In this document: one piece after another, positions 1 through 9,259 of the stretch
Layout: each line of letters starts with the position of its first letter
Numbering within the stretch: position 1 is the first letter of the stretch
NCBI GenBank assembly: GCA_963678675.1
Contig: OY783198.1
Span: 8,386,012 to 8,450,011, forward strand
Direction: 5' to 3'
Source: Xiphydria camelus
Taxonomy: Eukaryota > Arthropoda > Insecta > Hymenoptera > Xiphydriidae
Length of the DNA: 64,000 nucleotides
Translations under genes and position numbers: made by a program
Notes under the pieces: generated by a model
The model's database searches: none
Told to the model about the DNA's origin: nothing
What the model saw: the letters and a program-made list of their open reading frames with translations, nothing else

Positions 1-424
1 AGGGGCAGCGTAAAAATAAGCAACCACCTTATGACCACCACACAAACACTTGGCACTTCACACATGGCGAATAAGCCTTACGTTCTTTATCAACGCATAG
101 TTGGAAATGAGCATCGCTCAATATTTTCCTTTCTTTGGACTTCAACGAACCTAAAAGTTCAGTAACATTGTCAATAACAGATTAATTTAGTCGTGTATTA
201 CTATTTACCTTCTGTCGAGTATTCATCTTTTCTTACTACACAAATACCTATACACAACTAATGTTTCATCCAATACTAATTTTATGAAATCACTGTTTAG
301 TCTGCGATTTATAACAATATTGTTCAGATGCCTCATAGTCTCTTCAGCAACAATTGAACTGCTACGTCGAAAATGAAGAAACTAAAGAGTTTCCACCCCT
401 GGTTTCTCAATTTTATAGTATGTA
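1..424. other. Probable intron of odorant receptor copy A, no exon seen
   Basis: AT-rich DNA with no recognisable exon. Because the terminal exon of a plus-strand odorant receptor lies at 1880-1933 with no other receptor exon before it, this stretch is probably part of that gene's last intron or an insertion in it. This is an inference from context. Confidence 0.4.
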
Positions 425-1042
425 CAGGTGTCCCTCGTTTTACGCGGAATTACGTTCCTTGAAAATGCCGCGTAAATGGAAACCGCGTATATTGAAACAA
501 ACATTTTATTCCTTATTACATATACATATTCATATATGTATACATAATATTGTACATAAATATTGAACAAATATTTTATTACATACACTTTTAGTAAATA
601 AGTATGTATACGAACATTATACATATTAAATCAACCTTTTTTTAAATGTAAACTTTAATTTTTAGAAAAATAAGACATTATTTTTACCTGTTGAACTTCG
701 TGGCGTAAATTACTCTCAACCTCTTTACACGGGGCTAATGCCGCAAACACCTCTCGTTTCATTTTCAATCTTCTTTTCACTATAGGATCTTCCCTGATTA
801 ATAGCTCGGTTAGATCGTGTGCCATATGGTTTGAATTGAATGTTTTCAATGTCAACTCCGGTACTGCCAGGATTACGTCATCTTCATCTTTTTCTTGAGC
901 CACATAATTATTCTTCTTCAGTGAGTTTTTCAACAAAATCGCATATAAGTGAACCGCGTAAAAGAAGTCATTTATGTCAAATTCGCAAGCGCGTGTAAGT
1001 GAAACCGCGTATAAAAATGCCGCGTAAAACGAGGGACACCTG
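425..1042. mobile_element. Tigger-like (pogo/Tc1-mariner) non-autonomous element
   Basis: A 618-bp element bounded by inverted repeats starting CAGGTGTCCCTCGTTTTACG and flanked on both sides by TA (423-424 and 1043-1044), the target duplication of Tc1/mariner transposons. The end CAGG...CCTCGTTTTA is the form seen in Tigger elements of the pogo branch. Subterminal repeats of the type CCGCGTA recur near both ends. It carries a remnant of transposase C-terminus on the minus strand, so it is a deletion derivative that would need a transposase in trans. Confidence 0.8.
655..936 (-). pseudogene. Pogo/Tigger transposase C-terminal fragment
   Basis: A minus-strand open frame of 93 codons inside the Tigger-like element. 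Its last 55 or so residues follow the layout of the acidic tail of Tigger transposases: a leucine-rich helix, a D-P turn, an R..K..R helix, an alanine-rich C-K-E-V-E segment, and a closing K-I-M-S-Y-F-S-K-N similar to the T-L-xx-F-F-K-K ending of the family. The DDE catalytic core and the CENP-B-like DNA-binding domain are absent, so the fragment cannot be an active transposase. Assignment rests on the tail pattern together with the terminal repeats. Confidence 0.6.
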
Positions 1043-1044
1043 TA

Positions 1045-1879
1045 TTACGAATTTACGTCAACAAGCATCAGCGGCTTCAACCATAAAGGCGCACGTAAAC
1101 AAATAGATGGCGACCTAGATTAATAACGTGTATTGGTGAAACATCATTCAATGATTGTCATGTAGCATGTTAATTTGTTTATGTATTTTAATTTAGGCTA
1201 TTAAATAATGTATTTTTTTGCCGTAAGATTACGTTCTGAACAAATTAATTGAAAGTCAATTCTATAGTTTGTAAATTAGGCAAAAGAGAACTATTCGAAA
1301 TTGAAAATGGGTGAAATATCACCCAAGGAACATACTATGAGGGTTAATTGCATTCACGTATTATTACTCTTATCTTCTTCCTTGATAAACGATTACTAAG
1401 TATTTACCTGCAGTAACTGCACTAAAGTCGTTCGTTTCAATTGCGATTATTTCATTACTGATCAATTTTTGATATATATTGGTACAAAACTGCTTCGTAC
1501 ATACATGTAAATACGATCCTCAAAAACTGATTCCAAGGTAACGAAGTAATCGTGATTAATCTGAACGACTTATGAATTCTTCGATCGTTATATCTGTAGC
1601 AGAGAGGTAAATAGTCGTAACTCCAATTTGACCCAATATTGAGTTAATATCATCTTCAAACTACACTCTTTCAACTTGTTATAGTGGTAAAAAAATCGTA
1701 AGTCCCGTTTTATTGGTTGCCAATATTTTTAGTTTTGAAAAGGTAGTACGTATGTTCATGTATCAGTGGGGTAAAGAAACACTTGTTTTGCTCACTACTG
1801 AAAACTTTCTTTTATGGGCATACGATTGTTTACCTCTTTGCTACAGATATTGTTTAAGGACTCAATTTTACGATTGCAG
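1045..1879 (+). other. Last intron of odorant receptor copy A
   Basis: AT-rich sequence whose distal part (about 1370-1860) resembles the last intron of copy C (about 12285-12520) and, more weakly, that of copy B. Shared stretches include GATAAACGATTA and AAGTA.TTACCTGCA. This shows that the three receptor genes arose by tandem duplication including introns. No coding exon seen. Confidence 0.5.
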
Positions 1880-1933
1880 ATCGTGAAGACTTCCGTCGCC
1901 TACTTTTCGGTTCTACGCAAGGTGACCAAGTAA
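1880..1933 (+). CDS. Odorant receptor copy A, terminal exon (partial gene)
   Basis: The last exon of an insect odorant receptor whose other exons lie upstream of this window. The acceptor is TTTACGATTGCAG at 1867-1879. The 18 codons read IVKTSVAYFSVLRKVTK and end in TAA. Insect odorant receptors typically end in a short exon carrying a conserved K-T-S-x-A-Y-F-S-x-L-R motif after the seventh membrane helix; this lies in the cytosolic-to-membrane C-terminal region that contacts the co-receptor Orco. The motif is intact and matches copies B (9206-9259) and C (12525-12581). Whether the whole gene is functional cannot be judged from one exon. Confidence 0.75.
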   Translation: MVKTSVAYFSVLRKVTK

Positions 1934-2500
1934 ATCCTCAAAAAAGGAATGCACGGCATCGTTCTCAATAAGAGGTCAATAATTACTCCTGTTATCTAGC
2001 TGCAATATTAACTAACAGTGTTCGGTCTCCGTGCGACCAAGGGTTGAGATCTCCTCGGGGCCGTAAATCCCAAAAACACTATTGCGTGACACGGCTAGTC
2101 ACGGAACGTGTCGCAAGGTAGATTTAAACCTATCGGCTAGTTCAAATAATTTAACACTGCACTCAATATATTACTGACAATGTATTTGATTGAAGTGATA
2201 CAGGTTTTCAATGCTTTAGGTCGTATTTTTAATGAAATGTGTGTTGCACGATGATTTGACGGAATGTACTTAGCACTGTGAGTCTGTCGACCCTGACGAT
2301 GGTGGGTGAGACTGAGACCCGAGGAGGAACTGAACCGTCTGCCAGTCTGTGGTGACTCTAACTGCAAATTAATGTACTTGCACACTGAATGTACTGTATA
2401 TACACTGCTCAATGCGCATTTGGTTCCTTATTATATAGCTTATAGATAACAGTAATTGCAAGACGGGGGAGTAGCTTGGGCTGATGCGCTGCGCGCTGGT

Positions 2501-2696
2501 TGGCTGGAAAAGGAATGACGTTGGAGCAAGGGATGACGCTGGGCATTTCCCGAGTCCCGTATCTGATGGACACAATTACCGGTTGCTCCTCCCTGATTGG
2601 CTAGAAAAGGAATGATGGTAGAACAAGGGAATGACGCTGGGTATTTCCCGAGTCTCCTATCTAACGGATAAGGGTACCGGTTGCTCCTCTCCGATC
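2501..2696. repeat. Two-unit tandem repeat, about 97-bp period
   Basis: Two adjacent diverged copies starting TGGCTGGAAAAGGAATGA (2501) and TGGCTAGAAAAGGAATGA (2598). Both continue through GATGACGCTGGG or AATGACGCTGGG, TTTCCCGAGTC and ACCGGTTGCTCCTC. A local duplication of spacer DNA downstream of receptor copy A. Confidence 0.8.
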
Positions 2697-2905
2697 ATAA
2701 AGAGGGGTTCCGGCTGCATCGAATAGTAGGTCGACCCTCTATATCTGTATGTAATTAGGTGTCGGGCTTTTCCCGATCGGTCATCTATTGGAATTCGTCA
2801 TTTCTCCCCCTTTCAAAGCCGACTTAGTGTTCGAGGTATAACGGCACCTACATATAACGCATCGGAAAACTGCGGAAAGACGTTGTAATTTTTATAGTGA
2901 ATCCC

Positions 2906-3065
2906 AGTAACAGGGCTCCTCGAAGTGAAATATTGAAGCACCTGAAATATATTAAAGGGAGACTGGTAAATTTTATCGTATAAACTATTGTTTATACTGT
3001 TATGAACTGTAAAAAATATGGTCTATTAATAACTTCAATATTTCACCTCGAGGAGCCCTGTTACT
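2906..3065. repeat. Hairpin MITE, family also at 8826-9050
   Basis: Inverted arms AGTAACAGGGCTCCTCGA and its complement near 3048-3065, continuing inward as GTGAAATATTGAA. The same family, with the same AGGGCTCC ends, is found in the last intron of receptor copy B. The two sites are not equivalent positions in the duplicated units, so these look like separate insertions. Confidence 0.75.
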
Positions 3066-3823
3066 GAGATAACTGTAAAGATTCATGGATTTTCTCGTGA
3101 TTGTTTACTAATCCCTTTTCTTCGTGTAGTGTGTCTGTAAGTGATACTGGAGAAGAGGGCTAATATAGAAAAAAAGTGTGACGAGATTTGTTAACACTTT
3201 CATACCAGAGGTGATACAATGTACTGGATTTAGACGGATCAGTTGCCGAGTGTTCCAAATCTCACGAAGCGCGAAGTTTCATCACTTGCATTCTGTAGAT
3301 AGGAAGGGAAAGAGTTGGATCTCTGGCTGAAGCACCTCGCATTATCGTGCATTCAACCTCTCTCGTTTACCGATCGACATACCTACTACTACCTACTACC
3401 TACCTACTATTATTTTGCGACAAACGAAACGTATATTCTAAACGAGCACGTATAGTTCTCTGTAACGGCCACCACCCCTCCGCCTAACCAGGGACGAAAG
3501 GGTAGGCATATTAAATAAAACAAGGAAGGAATCTCCATTTGGTTATAGAGGGGATACGAAGCAGGGACGCAGTTCAACGTAGTTATGTTTTAAGGTTTCC
3601 AATTTTCTCAAACTCGACCAAGTGATCGCAAACCCTTTCAGATAAATCACAGCCCGAACGAAGAAAGATTTTCAAAGTAACGTTGAAATAATACAATTTC
3701 CACAGGAAAAGTACGCAAAGAAACCTGAAGTGCAATCATTATTGAGTACATTTTATTATTACCGAGAATTTTCAACTTTTATCTCAGCTTCTATCATTTC
3801 TTTTATTGCTGGATTAAGTAAAA

Positions 3824-4110
3824 TATTATAATTGCTAGTATCAAACAGATATTTCTTGAATCAAGCACACGCGATCTCTTGAAAGTTTTGAAGAATACAG
3901 ATTCTTGAATGAAGAATATAATATCCTTGAATCGAGAATATCTTCTTAGGGACAAGAAATTATTTCTGCGCGAAGAAAACAATTACTCGAGCCAATTAAT
4001 TATCTTCTTGCACGAAGAAAACCACGTCGATGGCTTGATCTTAGAATTATATCGTGTTTTCGATTGAAGAAAAAATTTGGTTGTCACTAACAATTATTTC
4101 TCTCAGCGTA
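3824..4110. repeat. MITE with AATTGCTAGT / CTCAG ends
   Basis: The left part (ATAATTGCTAGTATCAAA) and the right part (TCACTAACAATTATTTC then TCTCAGCG) are inverted. The interior has repeated TTGAAT..AAGA motifs. The same family appears at 31173-31453 and, interrupted, at 53949-54507. Confidence 0.6.
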
Positions 4111-4140
4111 GTCGAAGATAAATTTCACCTTTTAACGCAA

Positions 4141-4524
4141 CCAGCAGTCCCATCCCTGTACAGCTCGCGCTATATGTACCAGGTTTTCCCCTATAATTTA
4201 ACCACGAGATCATAACCGCCGGTCTTCGTGCGGCCGATCGATTAGAATTGGCAGTGCTTCCGCTCCTGCTCGTTTTACCTCGGCAGAGTCAGTCATCGAC
4301 GAAGCTTACGTCGACGTGATTCCTTCGGCATCTCTATTACTCTGTCATTCCGACTATATAGAACTGCTTCGGTTTCTTCGCACGAGTCTCTTGGTCTCAC
4401 CAAACCTGCAATCGAGTAACGAAGTATACTCGCGAGGAGGCGAGTCTTGGGTCATCAAGAGCAGCGGTATTTCGACTCTATTTTCGATTCTCCTCATTCC
4501 CCTCCTCGAGGGCGATCGGCTTCT
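4141..4524 (+). promoter_or_regulatory. 5' flank of receptor copy B, duplicated in copy C
   Basis: The stretch 4141-4240 matches 10506-10590 upstream of copy C. Shared blocks include TCCCTGT.C.GCTCGC, TGTACCAGGTTT.CCCCT and TAATTTAACCA.GAGATCA. This is probably the ancestral promoter or 5' untranslated region carried along in the tandem duplication. No canonical TATA box was recognised. Positions 4447-4449 are TTG where copy C has the ATG at 10760. Confidence 0.5.
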
Positions 4525-5061
4525 ATGAGAAGCGACGAGTTCGAAAGCTCCGTCCGCGCTTTGAGGCGTTTGATGAGCCTCATAGGAGTGTGGCCGGTGC
4601 CGCACCGGGAACGGTGGTACGGCAGTGTTACATATATATTGTATTTCCACTGCTGCACGTTCACTTCCGTCTACGCTCTGTTGATGGTCTCGGCGATTAC
4701 GAAGGAGCACGACATGTCCAGCTTACTGTTAGACTACGTGAGTCCAGGTATGCAGATTCAAGTGGAAATCGTCAAGTGCTACGTGCTCAATGTGCAGCAT
4801 GAATCGGTGGTCTGGCTGCTGCGTTTCATGGAGAAGGATTGGATGGACTTGAAGTCTCAGTGCTTGACCTGCTGCGCCGACAGGGAACGCGCCTTTTGTA
4901 TCATGTCGAGGCATGCGGCGTTCTCACAGGCTTTCACCTACACGTGCGTCGGCATGTACACTTGCATCTGGTTATTCTTCACGCAGGATGCGGCTTTCCA
5001 AGCCAAATTTATGTTTGATATTTGGCTCCCCTTCGACTCCAGTGGAAGCCCGACTTATCAG
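4525..5061 (+). CDS. Odorant receptor copy B, exon 1
   Basis: 179 codons, phase 0 end at TATCAG|GTAGGT. It encodes the cytosolic N-terminus and the first three or so membrane helices (for example the segment around YGSVTYILYFHCC). The start was chosen at ATG 4525 because it gives MRSDEFESS, a normal receptor beginning, and because the only upstream in-frame start-like codon is TTG. Confidence 0.85.
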
Positions 5062-8000
5062 GTAGGTCTTGCAGGCACGGGACTTGCACGCTGTTAAAAA
5101 TTTCTGTTGCGAATTCACAAATATGTTGAGAGCTTTTAACGAACATAGAAGTGTGATAATATTACTGACCGTTGAAACGCAAAAACAAAAATTCCATAGG
5201 AAATGTATAGGAAAATCACGATGAATATATTGTAGAATCTCAATAAAATATATTAAAGTCGCAATGCGTATCGTCAATTCAATTTTTGTTTTGAATTTCA
5301 CAATTCGTTTTGTAAATTTAATGTATTTTTGTACTGTTGTCATATTCCGAATTTGCAAACCATTCTAACAGTGTGTGATGCGACGCCAGCACTGGTGTTA
5401 GTTTTTATATGATACTCCATGCCTTGCCGTGCGTCTCTAGTTACCTTAAAATTCCCCTGTTTTAGCACCATAAACCCTAAAAGTAGTATAATATTGTAAA
5501 ATATGCCTAAAAGCACGCAATTTTAAATAATTTAAACATGTTACTTCTATGAAATTGAACTGCGTTTAAATAGTATAGCTTTCGTGCGGTATTCAGGCCT
5601 CACAGGGTGTCCCTATTTACTTTAAAAGAGAGTCCTGTTTTAGTATTATATACCCTAAGTGTACCCTGACATTATAAAATATTCCTTAATATACCCTATT
5701 TTAAATAATTTTAACGTGGATGCAAGAATATTCTTACTTCCATATCAAATTGAACAGTGTTCAACTAGTATTAACTGAGTTGATCTCATTTGTACAAACA
5801 ATACGTACGATTTGATGCTGTTATAACATAAGTATATAATGAAACACACTTGAAACTGTTACAAATACTTCATTGATATAGTTGATAGGTAAATTTTTCA
5901 CGTTTATATTCACGAATATATAAATACCCCATCGCCTCAATCATGCTAGTACACGTACATTCGAAATAAAGGGGAGTATCCTCCTGGGGCATTAATTCCA
6001 CTTTTACCTTAAGTACGTGTAAGACAACTGTCCCAATAGTCGGATGACTAAGCTCAATATCCGAACAGCCATAAAAATTCATGCAACAAATTTTACTCAG
6101 GGCTTTTACTACTAACATCTTCTGTATACCTCCTTTATATATTGAAGATTTTTTTCCTCAAGTCGTTACTTTTTCTGCCATGAAATAATTTGAATTATAC
6201 TCAAATATATCCAGTTACTTGGATGTGTCCTGCTATTGGGACAATTACTTTATTTTATACTTTGAAAGGTGGTTATTTTATTATTTTCAATATATGCTAT
6301 TTTCCCTCTATTTCGAAAAAAATATACATTATCTCCCCTGGAACAAAGTAGAGGGACGCTGCAGGGCATAACATAATGCTGTATAATTGTCAAAGAATTG
6401 AAATTCCATATATCGTCGGCTAAATGTGTTAACCTGCTAACTCCATATTTTACGATTTTAAGATGTTTTGATACTCGGTAACTTTATAGCTAGACTAGAC
6501 TAAATAATTTACATAGGTACATTTTATTTAAAAAAAGATTAGACAAATACGGACAACTATTATGTTAAAATCCGTTGTCATATAAGAACTTTTGTATTGA
6601 TCAAGACAGTTTTATTCTCGTTTCCGAAAATCTGACTTCATGTGAGTTAGCAGGTTACATATTTAGCTGACGATTTGTATATACAGGGTGTTCGGAAAAA
6701 ACACCGACACAGAAATAGGGGTGATAGGTTACGTCATTACAAGTATTTTGATATAAGGGACCTATACCCGCAAGCGCCCCCTTCTGGAGATATCAACTTT
6801 TCAAGTTTATAACGACCGAGGTTGATCAAAGTAGAATAATATTTTTAGAAACGTATCAAGATGGTAACGAATATTTAATTTTACGAGATACAAAAACAAT
6901 GTACTACAGCAAATGCTCAAAATGACGGCCACCCATGTCCATGCAACATCGGAAACGATTCTGGATAGAGTACGCACATCTATCCAGAATCGTTTCCGAT
7001 GTTGCATGAACATGGGTGGCCGTCATTTTGAGCATTTGCTGTAGTATATTGTTTTTGTATCTCGTAAAATTAAATATTCGTTACCATCTTGATACGTTTC
7101 TAAAAATATTATTCTACTTTGATCAACCTCGGTCGTCATAAACTTGAAAAGTTGATATCTCCAGAAGGGGGCGCTTGCGGGTATAGGTCCCTTATATCAA
7201 AATACTTGTAATGACGTAACCTATCACCCCTATTTCTGTGTCGGTGTTTTTTCCGAACACCCTGTATACAAGTACTCTCATATACCCAGATACACATGTG
7301 TCATCTTATATAATCAGATCACTCTAAGCTGTCAGACGGTTCTTAGTTTTTGCATGACTTTCGTCTCTACGACGGTAGACTGTCTCTTCGTCACGATAAT
7401 ACTTCACCTTTGCGGACAATTCAAGATCTTAGCGTAAGTCGAGTGGCATTATTTATTCAATTCTATACCTACCTGATGCAGTCTATATATGCGGGATAAT
7501 ATAAGAAAGCTGTTAAACCTAGGTTGTATATCGAGGGTATATGCGAAGACTCTCCAGGTACCATGGAAATTAAAAACAGGATAAGACTGATAACGATACG
7601 TCATCAGCTGTTAATCCGGTAGGAAAATTAAATACATATTCATAGAGTAACTGCACGGTGATGTTAATTTAAATCAACGACTATATATCGCACCTGCGGA
7701 AGAACAAGTCATTGTTCTTCCGGAGGTGCGATATGATGTCAACGTATACGGCTGATTATCTCTAATAATGACGTCATTATTTTGTGAATTGCAATGCTAA
7801 TGGAGGTCGAATTATTAATAATCGATTTAATATATCTATAGCTAGTCTTGAGAATAATTATTGAGATATAAAATGATTTCCCAATAATGTTGGCAGTGCT
7901 TGCGAAATAGTGGAAAATGCATTTAATTGGATCGTGTTCGGGCAATTGATGACTTGCATGGTCAATATTGGCTTACAGGGCTACAGCCTTTTTGAGGTGA

Positions 8001-9259
8001 ATTATTATTTTTCCAAATACCACATACATATTTCCTCTCTTTTGTAGAGCAATATGTATTCTCAAGTTTATTTTTTCACAGGCTATCGAATCCAATAAGT
8101 TTGCAACTATGCTGAGACTCACATTTTACTTGATTGGATCTCTGGAGCAGATATTCTTATTTTGCATCGTTGGGGACTATCTAACTGAACAGGTACTAGA
8201 GCCGAGAGGAGCTTTAAGCTGTAAAATTGCGAAATTTCTGATATGTTTTTAGGGTTCGTCCATTACGGCAGCAGTTTGCAAGATTCAGTGGGATGATTTA
8301 CCAGGACCCATGAGAAAGTCCGTTATTCTGTTGCTCATCAGAGCGCATAAACTGATCTACGTTACTGCCAAAAAATTTGTCCCATTGTCTTTGGAAAATT
8401 TTACCAGCGTAAGTTTAAGATCATGTCCGAACAAAGTTACGTTAATCGTTTCTTTTTTATAAATGATAATTCGAATGCAACGACTGTAATTGGCTCGCTT
8501 AATTCAATCGCGATTACCTTATTGTTTGCTAATCTTTGATCGATATTGATATACGGAGAGAAAGGTTTGAGGGGGTCAGTGGAAAAGTGGTACAAGTCAC
8601 AATTTGGATTATTTGAGTTAACTGCAAAAATGCATAGTTAAAGTAAATATCTCTTTAGAAAAAAAGTTGTATAAGTGGCAACCATACCATTATACACATT
8701 ATACCATTTTTTTTCTAAACAGATATTCACTTTAACTATGCATTTTTGCAGTTAACTCAAATAATCCAAACTGGGACTTGTACCACTTTTCCACTGATCC
8801 CCTCGATTAATAATTTTTACAGCGAATCCTGCCAGGGCTCCACGAGATGAAACATTGAATTTTTTAATAGACACACAGTACTTTTTAGAATTCGTAACAG
8901 CATATGTATACACATAAACACTCGACACATTAACGGAAGATTAGTAAATTTTACCGTATAAACTGACGTTTATATTATTACAAATTGTAAAACGTACGCA
9001 GTGGTCTGTCAGAAACTTCAATGTTTCACCTTGAGGAGCCCTGTCACTGGGATAACTAAAAATTCATGGATTTTTCCCGTAATTTTTATCTATAATTTAG
9101 AAGCATATATATTCTGTCAACGGGTGAAACGATCACGACTGGATGATTTTTAAAAGTATTCGATCGTTATTACATCTAAGTACACAATTATACATACAAT
9201 TACAGATCATGAAGACTTCCGCTGCCTACTTTTCAGTTTTACGTACGGTTGCCCAATAA
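4525..9259 (+). CDS. Odorant receptor copy B (7tm_6 family), six exons
   Basis: Insect odorant receptor: a seven-helix ligand-gated cation channel subunit with intracellular N-terminus, acting with Orco in olfactory neuron dendrites. Exons read 4525-5061, 7318-7433, 7897-7996, 8082-8192, 8253-8408 and 9206-9259, with GT-AG ends and matching phases, giving about 357 residues. Family marks include the N-terminal ESSVRALRRLMSLIGVWP, exon 2 ending C-G-Q-F-K-I-L, and the terminal KTSAAYFSVLR. Typical receptors are about 380-400 residues; the missing part is the loop between helices four and five, expected before exon 3. In that frame the sequence just upstream of 7897 has two stops. Start: the first ATG in frame is 4525; 26 more codons are open upstream, beginning at a TTG where copy C has ATG. 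Introns 1, 2 and 5 contain MITEs. It could be functional with a shortened loop, or an early pseudogene. Confidence 0.8.
5451..5780. repeat. Diverged tandem duplication, about 180-bp period
   Basis: Two units share CCTGTTTTAG, then a CCCTAA motif, then TTTTAAATAATTT, then TCAAATTGAAC or GAAATTGAAC, and end near TAGTAT. The units are strongly diverged, so the duplication is old. Confidence 0.55.
6413..6673. repeat. TCGTCGGCTAAAT MITE, copy 1
   Basis: Inverted ends TCGTCGGCTAAATGTGTTAA and, on the other strand at 6673, TCGTCAGCTAAATATGTAAC, about 30 bp long. A second, highly similar copy in opposite orientation lies at 46833-47081. The interior matches over nearly the full length, including TTTTGTATTGATCAAGACAG. 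Confidence 0.85.
6681..7267. repeat. Near-perfect 587-bp palindrome MITE
   Basis: Two arms of roughly 285 bp with only a few mismatches, ending ATACAGGGTGTTCGGAAAA and its complement, around a short centre near 6964-6982. The ATACAGGGTGTTC end resembles ends of many insect Tc1/mariner-type MITEs, and TA flanks both sides. If transcribed with the gene it would fold into a long double-stranded hairpin. Confidence 0.85.
7318..7433 (+). CDS. Odorant receptor copy B, exon 2
   Basis: Acceptor TATAATCAG, donor TTAGC|GTAAGT; 116 bases with a two-base overhang. The translation begins ITLSCQTVLSFCMTF and ends HLCGQFKILA, the typical end of the fourth membrane helix region in insect receptors. Confidence 0.85.
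7434..7896 (+). other. Intron 2 of receptor copy B, with hairpin and possible lost exon
   Basis: In a normal receptor some 35-45 residues would be encoded around here. A stretch at 7487-7561 is open in the correct phase, with an acceptor (CTGATGCAG) and a donor (CTCCAG|GTACC), but it would leave exon 3 out of frame, so I did not include it. A 22-bp-arm hairpin lies at 7685-7734. Confidence 0.45.
7685..7734. repeat. Short perfect-arm hairpin
   Basis: Arm ATATCGCACCTGCGGAAGAA, then AAGTCATT-like loop, then the complementary arm with one mismatch. It sits in intron 2 of receptor copy B and may be a small MITE remnant. Confidence 0.7.
7897..7996 (+). CDS. Odorant receptor copy B, exon 3
   Basis: Starts after TGTTGGCAG with one base that completes the exon 2 codon, and ends CTTTTTGAG|GTGAAT. 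It encodes ACEIVENAFNWIVFGQ and then a helix ending GLQGYSLFE, matching the fifth membrane region. The acceptor lacks a good pyrimidine tract. In the same frame, upstream codons include TGA twice, which is why a longer exon is not possible. Confidence 0.7.
8082..8192 (+). CDS. Odorant receptor copy B, exon 4
   Basis: Acceptor TTTTTTCACAG, donor GAACAG|GTACTA, 37 codons in phase 0. It encodes AIESNKFATML and a membrane helix ending FLFCIVGDYLTEQ, the sixth-helix region of insect receptors. Confidence 0.9.
8253..8408 (+). CDS. Odorant receptor copy B, exon 5
   Basis: Acceptor GATATGTTTTTAG, donor ACCAGC|GTAAGT, 52 codons in phase 0. It encodes GSSITAAVCKIQWDDLPG through the intracellular loop and VPLSLENFTS. 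The pattern W..LP....K....L..R and K...PLSL..F is a hallmark of the seventh-helix approach in this family. Confidence 0.92.
8569..8805. repeat. Hairpin MITE in last intron of copy B
   Basis: Inverted arms GGGTCAGTGGAAAAGTGGTA at the left and the complement near 8786-8803; the interior arms pair through TTATTTGAGTTAACTGCAAA. A single copy was seen in this window. Confidence 0.8.
8826..9050. repeat. Hairpin MITE, AGGGCTCC family copy 2
   Basis: Ends CCAGGGCTCCACGAGATGAA and GGAGCCCTGTCAC, with the arm sequence GAAACATTGAA inverted at the right. Related to 2906-3065. Confidence 0.7.
9206..9259 (+). CDS. Odorant receptor copy B, terminal exon
   Basis: Acceptor CATACAATTACAG; 17 codons IMKTSAAYFSVLRTVAQ then TAA. 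The conserved C-terminal receptor motif is intact. Confidence 0.9.
   Translation: MMKTSAAYFSVLRTVAQ

Larger units (their letters stand above)
1934..4140. other. Intergenic spacer between receptor copies A and B
   Basis: No coding potential is visible. It holds a two-unit tandem repeat (2501-2696), a hairpin MITE (2906-3065), a MITE ending in CTCAG (3824-4110), a short CTAC-rich stretch near 3383-3410, and unassigned AT-rich sequence. Small open frames on either strand here have no recognisable protein features. Confidence 0.5.
5062..7317 (+). other. Intron 1 of receptor copy B, loaded with repeats
   Basis: A 2.26-kb intron. It contains a diverged tandem duplication (5451-5780), a two-copy MITE (6413-6673) and a long palindrome (6681-7267) ending 50 bases before the exon 2 acceptor. 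A minus-strand open frame at 5870-6118 (82 codons) has no family I recognise and probably belongs to decayed repeat DNA. Confidence 0.65.

Noticed and set aside
5870..6118. 82-codon minus-strand open frame in receptor intron 1
   Set aside because: No family recognised, no splice context, and it lies in repeat-rich intron DNA; kept only as a remark in the intron entry.
7487..7561. Extra exon for receptor copy B
   Set aside because: Phase and splice sites fit on the left side, but the join to exon 3 would be out of frame and the residues do not resemble the expected loop.
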